23,810 nt of DNA. Origin: a virus. The notes beneath the pieces are model-generated. The model searched no databases. It was not told the origin of the DNA and saw nothing but the letters and a program-made list of their open reading frames with translations. The stretch covers positions 1-23,810 of IMG/VR virus record IMGVR_UViG_3300032053_000523. One strand, 5' to 3'. The first letter of the stretch is position 1. Every line of letters starts with the position of its first letter. The translations under genes and the position numbers were made by a program. This document shows positions 7,989 to 12,289 of this stretch, in pieces.

Positions 7989-8055
7989 CGCTCGCTACGC
8001 TCGCCGGAAAAGGCGGAAAGTGCGCTAGCGAGTCGCTCGCTACGCTCGCCGGAAA
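7989..8055 (+). repeat. 22-bp direct repeats, period 45
   Basis: The 22 bases at 7989-8010 (beginning CGCTCGCTACGCTCG and ending CCGGAAA) recur exactly at 8034-8055. The repeats lie next to GCGAGCGACGCTCGC (7981-7995), an inverted repeat with seven-base arms. They mark the left border of the TG/CA-depleted zone. Confidence 0.85.
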
Positions 8056-8072
8056 GTGCGAGGAAAGGGCGG

Positions 8073-8094
8073 GCGAAGTAAGTGCTTACTTCGC
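8073..8094. repeat. Palindromic site 1 (AGTAAG-TG-CTTACT)
   Basis: The core AGTAAGTGCTTACT is at 8077-8090. Here the arms extend to ten bases, GCGAAGTAAG and CTTACTTCGC, around the central TG. One of four sites of the form AGTAAG-YR-CTTACT. Confidence 0.85.
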
Positions 8095-8100
8095 TCGTGG

Positions 8101-8159
8101 TTAGTAAGTACTTACTCCTATACCCGACTAACGGGGAGGGGTATAGAACGAACGTTCGG
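8101..8159 (+). repeat. Regulatory module copy A
   Basis: Contains TTAGTAAG-TA-CTTACT (perfect 14-bp palindrome at 8103-8116), CTATACCCGACTAAC (8118-8132), then GGGTATAG (8139-8146), which pairs with CTATACCC (8118-8125), and GAACGAACGTTC (8146-8157). Copy B at 8370-8430 repeats the order and spacing: TTAGTAAG to TATAGAACG is 41 bases in both. Confidence 0.8.
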
Positions 8160-8165
8160 CACCTC

Positions 8166-8302
8166 GACTAAGGGACTAGGGGACCTAAGGGACCGATTCC
8201 TTATCCGGCTCCTAAAGGGGTATATTTTAGTTGCCTAGGGGTATACCTTAATTCTCGGAGCCTATAGGCTCTTTAATCCCTTAGTCCCTTAGTCCCTTAG
8301 TC
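8166..8302. repeat. 26-bp imperfect inverted repeat with tandem CCCTTAGT units
   Basis: The arm at 8166-8192 (GACTAAGGGACTAGGGGACC..., 27 bases) pairs with 8277-8302 with one bulge and one mismatch, enclosing about 84 bases. The right arm is three tandem copies of CCCTTAGT (8278-8301). The loop holds the perfect palindrome GAGCCTATAGGCTC (8258-8271). A shorter TTAGTCCCTTAGTCC copy is at 8432-8446. Confidence 0.8.
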
Positions 8303-8344
8303 CCCGGGCGTAGCTCCTAAGTTACTCCCTCCCGTTATCCCTTA

Positions 8345-8358
8345 AGTAAGCACTTACT
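8345..8358. repeat. Palindromic site 3 (AGTAAG-CA-CTTACT)
   Basis: Third AGTAAG-YR-CTTACT site. Its right half is also the left arm of an 11-bp stem, CTTACTAACTT (8353-8363) with AAGTTAGTAAG (8367-8377) around a three-base loop. That right arm runs into site 4, so alternative foldings are possible. Confidence 0.85.
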
Positions 8359-8369
8359 AACTTGCTAAG

Positions 8370-8430
8370 TTAGTAAGCGCTTACTTCTATACCCGACTAA
8401 CTTACTCGACTATAGAACGTTCGTTCTCGG
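8370..8430 (+). repeat. Regulatory module copy B
   Basis: Contains AGTAAGCGCTTACT (8372-8385, perfect palindrome), CTATACCCGACTAAC and GAACGTTCGTTC (8415-8426), which is the GAACGAACGTTC element in inverted orientation. The first 32 bases match copy A except at three positions. Confidence 0.8.
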
Positions 8431-8461
8431 GTTAGTCCCTTAGTCCGAGCGGCCTAAAATC

Positions 8462-8489
8462 GAACGAACGTTCGACGAACGAACGTTCG
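8462..8489 (+). repeat. Tandem GAACGAACGTTCG elements
   Basis: Two exact copies of GAACGAACGTTCG at 8462-8474 and 8477-8489, period 15. Each contains the palindrome CGAACGTTCG. With 8146-8158 and the inverted copy at 8415-8426 this makes four. Confidence 0.85.
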
Positions 8490-8608
8490 GTGCCGACTTT
8501 CCGACGAACGGTATAGGCTATCTACTCGACTCGGAGTAGACTATCTATATCGACCTCCGATGCCGGGAAATCCCTCCCGTAGCGCCTAGGTCGAGCGAAA
8601 GGAAAAAA

Positions 8609-8989
8609 ATGTTACTACGATTCCCTAATCCCGTACCGGGAGCGCGCGAGTCTTTCCGACTTACGAAAGACGCGGAAAAGTGCTACCCGAAAGGAAAGCG
8701 GGCGTACCCGATAACCGCCCTCGTAAACGGAACCCCGACCGAAATAATGGTTACTAGCTCCGCTTCTTGGAGCGCGGAATCGACTACCGGGGCTAACGGG
8801 TGGATTAAGATCGACGGGAAAGTTTTTTGGTTCCTTTTCGACCCCGGGTTTATCCCGCTCGACGGGCTAGACTTCCTACTCGAAACCGGCCCCGGCCTCC
8901 CGAACCCTAAGAGGGAGCCGAAAGACCCCGTTAAGGAAGCCGCTAGAACCGCCGCGTGTTCCGTTACGCTACGGGCGAGAGCCGCCTAA
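8609..8989 (+). CDS. Hypothetical protein with a CA-free, TG-minimal gene
   Basis: Product of 126 residues of unknown function, first gene of the rightward arm. AAAGGA lies five bases before ATG 8609. No signal peptide or membrane helix is evident. It is a paralogue of the protein at 11445: shared segments include PIT.....G.P.E..VTSS, NGW, W.LF, DG..F and NP.R.PK.P..EA.R.AA. The coding sequence contains no CA dinucleotide, and its only seven TGs are in two ATG, three TGG and two Cys codons, where TG is unavoidable. The protein accordingly has no His or Gln. Codon use is otherwise rich in TCG, CGA, CCG and ACG. A terminator-like hairpin follows 18 bases after the stop. Confidence 0.85.
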   Translation: MLLRFPNPVPGARESFRLTKDAEKCYPKGKRAYPITALVNGTPTEIMVTSSASWSAESTTGANGWIKIDGKVFWFLFDPGFIPLDGLDFLLETGPGLPNPKREPKDPVKEAARTAACSVTLRARAA

Positions 8990-9006
8990 GCCTAGGGCGA
9001 AACCGC

Positions 9007-9033
9007 ACCCTAGCCCGAAAGGGCTAGGGTTTT
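9007..9033 (+). terminator. Terminator-like hairpin after the 8609 gene
   Basis: ACCCTAGCCC (9007-9016), GAAA loop, GGGCTAGGGT (9021-9030), then TTTT overlapping the stem end. A perfect ten-base stem with a stable GNRA loop; the T-run is short, so termination may be partial and allow read-through into the next genes. Confidence 0.7.
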
Positions 9034-9099
9034 CGCACGTCTATAGGAATCGCACCTTAACCGGCCCGATCCGACCTAACTCCAATTAAAGGCTAACCC

Positions 9100-9441
9100 A
9101 TGAATACGAATCAAGAAGATCTGAACCCCAAGAACGAAAACCCCAAGAACGAGAGCATCGCGACCCGTCAGTGGAATATCGCCTCCGCCACGAAGCCGCA
9201 TAACCCCAACGAGTTTATGGAGAACGTTCGCTCTATGTTCAAGAGCTACGGGTTTACGGTGAACGCTATCGCCATCGTCCCCGGTCCCGGGTGTCGCAAC
9301 TACGGTCTTGAGCTATCCGGCCCCCACGACGAGCAACAAAGGATCATCGAGCAACTAACCTTCGCGATGCAGCCGGGAAAGTACTCCGAGATCCATAACG
9401 ACCCCGCCTTGGTATTCGGCGAGTTCACCTACGAGGAATAG
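9100..9441 (+). CDS. Small hypothetical protein
   Basis: Product of 113 residues, not recognised. The start is Asn/Glu/Lys-rich with a short repeat (NPKNENPKNE), followed by a compact part with GFTVNAIAIVPGPGC, RNYGLELSG and alternating beta and alpha propensity; the end is acidic (FTYEE). No membrane segment. AAAGG lies eight bases before ATG 9100. Dinucleotide use returns to normal here, so the TG/CA avoidance ends before this gene. It begins a run of small genes separated by hairpin-bearing spacers, probably transcribed early. Confidence 0.75.
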   Translation: MNTNQEDLNPKNENPKNESIATRQWNIASATKPHNPNEFMENVRSMFKSYGFTVNAIAIVPGPGCRNYGLELSGPHDEQQRIIEQLTFAMQPGKYSEIHNDPALVFGEFTYEE

Positions 9442-9461
9442 CCTCAACCTCGAGGATGTCG

Positions 9462-9498
9462 CGGTAAGGTCGCAAGACCTTACCGGGGAATCCTCCCC
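9462..9498 (+). promoter_or_regulatory. Hairpin module before the 9513 gene
   Basis: CGGTAAGGTC (9462-9471), GCAA tetraloop, GACCTTACCG (9476-9485), then GGGGA-ATCC-TCCCC (9485-9498). The two stems share one base. No T-run follows, so this is not a standard terminator; TTAGGAG and the start codon follow immediately. Confidence 0.75.
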
Positions 9499-9512
9499 AC
9501 TTAGGAGAATAC

Positions 9513-9815
9513 ATGAATACGAGAGGCATAGAAGTAGGGACGCCGATCATGTGGATACAAAGTGATAATACGCTCACGTTCGGTACGGTGACGAGAATGG
9601 GGCTACAAGCTGGTATCGGCGTTTTGTGGACCGACGGTCGTCACAAGCCGGAGGATTGCATATACGACGCTTTCTGCTTCCCAGCTAAGTACCAAGCAGA
9701 ACTCCAGCAAATCCTAGACGAGCGGGCGAAGCTCAAGAAAGCGTATGATGACTCGGCTAAGTTGCTATACGAGTTCTCCAATAAAGTCGTGAAGGACGCG
9801 CTACGCACCGATTAG
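9513..9815 (+). CDS. Small hypothetical protein
   Basis: Product of 100 residues, not recognised. The N-terminal ~55 residues have short beta-strand-like pieces (GTPIMWIQ, LTFGTVTRMG, GIGVLWTDGR), reminiscent of a small SH3-like or beta-barrel fold. The rest is a long charged helix (AELQQILDERAKLKKAYDDS) suited to a coiled coil. TTAGGAG precedes ATG 9513 at a good distance and directly follows the hairpin module. Function unknown. Confidence 0.75.
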   Translation: MNTRGIEVGTPIMWIQSDNTLTFGTVTRMGLQAGIGVLWTDGRHKPEDCIYDAFCFPAKYQAELQQILDERAKLKKAYDDSAKLLYEFSNKVVKDALRTD

Positions 9816-9858
9816 CAGCGAAAGCAGCTAGACGGTCCCGACTAGACGAGCTATACTA

Positions 9859-9890
9859 GAGACTAGTCCCTAATTCAAGGGGCTAGTCTC
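9859..9890 (+). promoter_or_regulatory. Hairpin before the 9912 gene
   Basis: GAGACTAGTCCC (9859-9870) pairs with GGGGCTAGTCTC (9879-9890) over 12 positions with one G-U pair and an eight-base loop. The GGGGA/TCCCC second stem seen at the other three sites is missing. No T-run follows. Confidence 0.7.
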
Positions 9891-9911
9891 GCCCAACTTA
9901 GGAGTATCTAT

Positions 9912-10160
9912 ATGAACACCAAGGCTAATACCAAGTACTATCTTCAGGAAGGCTATACGCCTACCAACGTAGTCGCTTACAAGTCCGGCGAAAATTGGTT
10001 CGGCCCCGTTCTCACGCTTACGAAACGCATCTTTCTCGACGAGAAGCTCCACGAATACAAGATAAACGGGGAGAGGGTCAAGAACGAGCTTCTCAGCGAG
10101 TACGAAGCTAACTCTTGGCTCGCGGCTCGGGCCAAGGTACCCGACTACGCAACTTGGTAG
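9912..10160 (+). CDS. Small hypothetical protein
   Basis: Product of 82 residues, soluble, not recognised. It contains YYLQEGYTPTNVVAYKSG and a helical C-terminal half that ends in Trp. TTAGGAG lies seven to nine bases before ATG 9912. It is flanked on both sides by spacer hairpins. Probably one of the small accessory proteins common in early regions of phages; no specific function can be assigned. Confidence 0.75.
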   Translation: MNTKANTKYYLQEGYTPTNVVAYKSGENWFGPVLTLTKRIFLDEKLHEYKINGERVKNELLSEYEANSWLAARAKVPDYATW

Positions 10161-10164
10161 GCGT

Positions 10165-10204
10165 CCCGGTAAGCCTCTCAGGAGGCTTACCGGGGAATCT
10201 CCCC
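10165..10204 (+). promoter_or_regulatory. Hairpin module before the 10227 gene
   Basis: CCCGGTAAGCCTC (10165-10177) pairs with GAGGCTTACCGGG (10182-10194) as a perfect 13-bp stem with loop TCAG. GGGGA-ATC-TCCCC (10192-10204) follows and overlaps its base by three bases, so the two stems compete. No T-run. Confidence 0.75.
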
Positions 10205-10226
10205 CACAAAGAACTAGGAGCTAGCC

Positions 10227-10700
10227 ATGGAAGTCACCGAAAGAAAGTGCCCTACTTACAAGGAAAGGCGGGAGCGTCTCATCGAGAACGTAGTCTCAGG
10301 ATACTCCGAGCCATTTTCTCGTGCCCTAGCGGAGGTTATGATGCTCCCGCCCGAGTACGACCTGGACCCCGACTATGCTGAAGGACTAGCTACGGCGTTG
10401 GCCTACTCTAGGCTCATGCGGGGAAGGCACAACAATAGCGCCGCCTCGATGTTCCATAGTATCCAACTCGAGACTCTCCAGAAATGGAAGGACGCCATTG
10501 ACGCCGAGCGTAAGCGCAGGATAGACGTTATTCGCAAGTATAACCCCGCCTTCAAGTTTACTACTGAGCCGTATAGCGATGAGCATATCGGTAAGGCGGC
10601 GGCTCAAGTCCTCGAGGTTGAGGAGATTAAACAACGAGCGGACGAGGCCTATTACCAGGCTATCTACGAGTTCAGGAAGTCCCTCGGTACCAACTTCTAA
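10227..10700 (+). CDS. Hypothetical helical protein
   Basis: Product of 157 residues, mostly alpha-helical and charged, not recognised. Its features are an N-terminal KCPTYKERRERLIENVVSGY, a central LEVEEIKQRADEAYYQAIYE-type helix near the C-terminus and RKYNPAFKF in between. TAGGAG lies six bases before ATG 10227. It has a single Cys and no membrane segment. A minus-strand frame of 204 codons overlaps its end (10386-11000) but lacks a ribosome binding site and opposes the operon. Confidence 0.75.
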   Translation: MEVTERKCPTYKERRERLIENVVSGYSEPFSRALAEVMMLPPEYDLDPDYAEGLATALAYSRLMRGRHNNSAASMFHSIQLETLQKWKDAIDAERKRRIDVIRKYNPAFKFTTEPYSDEHIGKAAAQVLEVEEIKQRADEAYYQAIYEFRKSLGTNF

Positions 10701-10716
10701 CCCGAGAAGCTCACGT

Positions 10717-10762
10717 ACTAGGCCCGGAAATGGACCCGGGCCTAGTGCGGGGAATCCTCCCC
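10717..10762 (+). promoter_or_regulatory. Hairpin module before the 10786 gene
   Basis: ACTAGGCCCGG (10717-10727) pairs with CCGGGCCTAGT (10736-10746) with an eight-base loop, followed by GGGGA-ATCC-TCCCC (10749-10762). The stem sequence differs fully from the other modules, but the second element is the same. No T-run; AAGGAG and a GTG start follow. Confidence 0.75.
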
Positions 10763-10785
10763 CAATAAAGTACCAAGGAGCTGAC

Positions 10786-11139
10786 GTGAATACCAATAAG
10801 GAAGCGATCTTCATACCTCTCAAGAGGGAAGAGCTGTTAACTTTTATGGCAAGAGATTTAGCCATAACCCCGCAAGAATTAGAACCCGATCTTGGCGAAT
10901 GCTTGGATCGGTTGTTGCAGACCTTCAACGATCTCCGTGTATACCCGATTGTCTGCCATAATATGGATGACGTATCGGACGCTGAGAGGCTATATCTCAA
11001 CGAAGGCCCGTACTCTCGCCATTATGACGGAGACTATACCATCGAGTTCCGCGAGAAGCAACGTCATTATCGTGCGGCTATTCGTTTCAGGTTACACGCT
11101 GCTCCTGACTTGGTAATCACGGCGGCGGATTCGGTATGA
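10786..11139 (+). CDS. Small hypothetical protein (GTG start)
   Basis: Product of 117 residues, not recognised. The GTG at 10786 is chosen because AAGGAG (10775-10780) lies five bases upstream and after the hairpin module; the frame itself is open further upstream inside the preceding gene. The protein begins VNTNKEAIFIPLKREELL, has FMARDLAITPQELEPDLGEC, and a C-terminal half that looks beta-rich (YTIEFREKQRHYRAAIRFRL). Its stop overlaps the next start (ATGA). Function unknown. Confidence 0.75.
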   Translation: MNTNKEAIFIPLKREELLTFMARDLAITPQELEPDLGECLDRLLQTFNDLRVYPIVCHNMDDVSDAERLYLNEGPYSRHYDGDYTIEFREKQRHYRAAIRFRLHAAPDLVITAADSV

Positions 11140-11312
11140 ACACTAAACTAAGCAGTTATGAAATAGTGATCTACTGGATAGTCTCCGCGACTCTAATCCT
11201 GATACTAAAGACTATGTTGTTCTCCAGCATTCTAGCATTCCAGTTGATGGCCATCGTAGTAATTGGAGTTTGGCTGATGATTGGGGTAGGCTTGTTGTTA
11301 AAGAAACACTAA
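11136..11312 (+). CDS. Small two-helix membrane protein
   Basis: Product of 58 residues: MNTKLSSYEIVIYWIVSATL, then a second hydrophobic block (LAFQLMAIVVIGVWLM) and a C-terminal KKH. Two membrane helices of roughly 18-20 residues (about 9-28 and 32-52) are predicted by eye, joined by a short segment with Lys. ATG overlaps the previous stop. Size and topology fit phage inner-membrane proteins, such as small holins or superinfection-exclusion proteins, but no endolysin is nearby to support a lysis role. Function open. Confidence 0.65.
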   Translation: MNTKLSSYEIVIYWIVSATLILILKTMLFSSILAFQLMAIVVIGVWLMIGVGLLLKKH

Positions 11313-11343
11313 CCCTGCCTCATACGATTCCATCCTAAATGCC

Positions 11344-11372
11344 TTTACTTCTCTCTACGGCAAGCGTATGAT
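11344..11372 (+). promoter_or_regulatory. Promoter for the 11445 gene
   Basis: TTTACT (11344-11349), 17-base spacer, TATGAT (11367-11372). ATACGATTCC at 11322-11331 begins 45 bases before the -10 box, exactly as at the promoter at 12113-12141. The -35 hexamer matches the one at 14421. Confidence 0.55.
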
Positions 11373-11375
11373 AGG

Positions 11376-11416
11376 TTATCGGCTAGGGGCAGAACCCTGA
11401 AATACCCTGCCGATAA
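11376..11416 (+). promoter_or_regulatory. Structured 5' leader of the 11445 message
   Basis: TTATCGGC (11376-11383) pairs with GCCGATAA (11409-11416). The loop contains AGGG and ACCCT-type segments that can pair inside it. It starts almost at the predicted transcription start, so the message would begin with this hairpin, which often stabilises mRNA. Confidence 0.5.
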
Positions 11417-11444
11417 TCTCAACCTCCTAGTGAAAGGAACTATC

Positions 11445-12035
11445 ATGGGTAAGAAGGACAAGAAGTTCGATGCGCCGCAAGGCGAAACGCAAACCTTGAC
11501 CGAGGCCGATGTCGGAACGATTCACGTTGGCCCCGAATCTACCGACGGTGCCCCGCCCGAACTGGCCGATAAGGTCAAGGCCGCTCCGGTGAGGCCGACG
11601 TATCACCTGGTTCTCAGCACTCCCGACTTGACGGGTCGCGTGGCGTACCGTTTCGGTAAGGACAAGGCGATGCCCAAGAAGGCGCCGCGTATCCCGATCA
11701 CGCTCGACGGCGTGCCGGGCGAGATGGCCGTAACGTCCTCGGGTGGTTATTCGGAACTGGTTGGCTACAACGGCTGGTTGTACAACAAGGACGGCGACTC
11801 GGGCTGGATCCTGTTCTCGGACGGCGCGAACCCCAGCGATCCCGCGCAATTCCCGGACGGTATTCAATTTACGACGACCGAAGGTCTGGGCCCCGTGAAT
11901 CCGCTTCGCCTGCCGAAGAACCCCGAAGGTGAGGCTAACCGCCGCGCGGCTGCTGCAGCCTCCGCTCTGAAGCGTAAGGCTGAAAAGGAAGCGGCAGTTG
12001 TCGAACAAGCCGCTGCCGAACAAGTCACGGCCTAA
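11445..12035 (+). CDS. Hypothetical protein, paralogue of the 8609 product
   Basis: Product of 196 residues, unknown function. I use ATG 11445 because AAAGGA lies six bases upstream; a GTG in frame at 11430 overlaps that site. The N-terminus is Lys-rich (MGKKDKKFDAPQ), the central ~100 residues form the domain shared with the 8609 protein (RIPITLDGVPGEMAVTSSGG, NGW, SGWILFSDG, PLRLPKNPEGEAN), and the C-terminus is a long Ala/Lys/Glu helix. The gene has its own promoter, leader hairpin and strong terminator, so it is a single-gene unit that is probably highly expressed. Codon use favours C- and G-ending codons with abundant CA and TG, in sharp contrast to its paralogue. Confidence 0.85.
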   Translation: MGKKDKKFDAPQGETQTLTEADVGTIHVGPESTDGAPPELADKVKAAPVRPTYHLVLSTPDLTGRVAYRFGKDKAMPKKAPRIPITLDGVPGEMAVTSSGGYSELVGYNGWLYNKDGDSGWILFSDGANPSDPAQFPDGIQFTTTEGLGPVNPLRLPKNPEGEANRRAAAAASALKRKAEKEAAVVEQAAAEQVTA

Positions 12036-12055
12036 CGATCCTGTCGTAGTACCTT

Positions 12056-12087
12056 GGGCCAGGAGGGGATTCTCCTGGCCCCTTTTT
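12056..12087 (+). terminator. Rho-independent terminator
   Basis: GGGCCAGGAG (12056-12065), loop GGGATT, CTCCTGGCCC (12072-12081), then C and TTTTT (12083-12087). A perfect ten-base GC-rich stem with a T-run, 20 bases after the stop of the 11445 gene. Confidence 0.88.
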
Positions 12088-12112
12088 CGCATACGATTCC
12101 AGCGAGAAGGAT

Positions 12113-12141
12113 TAGACTGAACCCTCGAAACGGCGTATAAT
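12113..12141 (+). promoter_or_regulatory. Promoter for the replication operon
   Basis: TAGACT (12113-12118), 17-base spacer, TATAAT (12136-12141), placed between the terminator and the primase-helicase gene. ATACGATTCC lies at 12091-12100, 45 bases before the -10 box. Confidence 0.6.
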
Positions 12142-12203
12142 AGAAGTCAGTCGAGCGGGAGGAAGGTGGCCGCCCTCCTCCAGTTCACCGGAATAAAGTG
12201 ACG

Positions 12204-12251
12204 ATGCTTCTCAGGACTCTCCCGGTTGAGCGCCTGAGGACTCTGATCTAA
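12204..12251 (+). CDS. Possible leader peptide before the primase-helicase gene
   Basis: The ~140-base leader holds a 15-codon frame, MLLRTLPVERLRTLI. It overlaps a hairpin CTCAGG (12210-12215) with CCTGAG (12233-12238) and carries the repeated word AGGACTCT. The ribosome binding site is weak. It may be a regulatory upstream ORF, or chance. Confidence 0.2.
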   Translation: MLLRTLPVERLRTLI

Positions 12252-12289
12252 ATCCCGCCCGATTCCCTCCACCTAACCGGGGCAAGCCG

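Larger units (their letters stand above)
7981..8608. promoter_or_regulatory. Palindrome-rich, TG/CA-depleted control region
   Basis: 628 bases with no convincing gene. I count eight TG and two CA in it, where base composition predicts several times more, and nine of the ten are in TGC/GCA. It holds four AGTAAGYRCTTACT palindromes, four GAACGAACGTTC elements, a duplicated module, a 26-bp inverted repeat, a perfect GAGCCTATAGGCTC palindrome (8258-8271), TCTACTC/GAGTAGA arms (8521-8540) and tandem CCCTTAGT units. Possible roles are replication origin, packaging site or repressor-binding control region; I cannot choose among them from sequence alone. The short frame at 8056-8238 is not supported. 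Confidence 0.75.

Noticed and set aside
7831-8238. Two plus-strand frames (7831-8028 and 8056-8238) in the divergent region
   Set aside because: Neither has a ribosome binding site; both run through repeats and palindromes and have unnatural composition.
7981-8600. CRISPR array or tRNA cluster as explanation for the repeats
   Set aside because: Repeats are short, palindromic and irregularly spaced, without constant spacers, and no cloverleaf or CCA-type end is visible.
9462-10762. Spacer hairpins as rho-independent terminators
   Set aside because: Stems are strong but none is followed by a T-run, unlike those at 9007 and 12056.
10386-11000. Minus-strand open frame of 204 codons
   Set aside because: It opposes a tightly packed plus-strand operon, overlaps two genes with good ribosome binding sites and has no start site of its own; it arises from the codon bias of the plus-strand genes.
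11427-12092. Minus-strand open frame of 221 codons opposite the 11445 gene
   Set aside because: It spans the terminator and runs against a gene with its own promoter and ribosome binding site.
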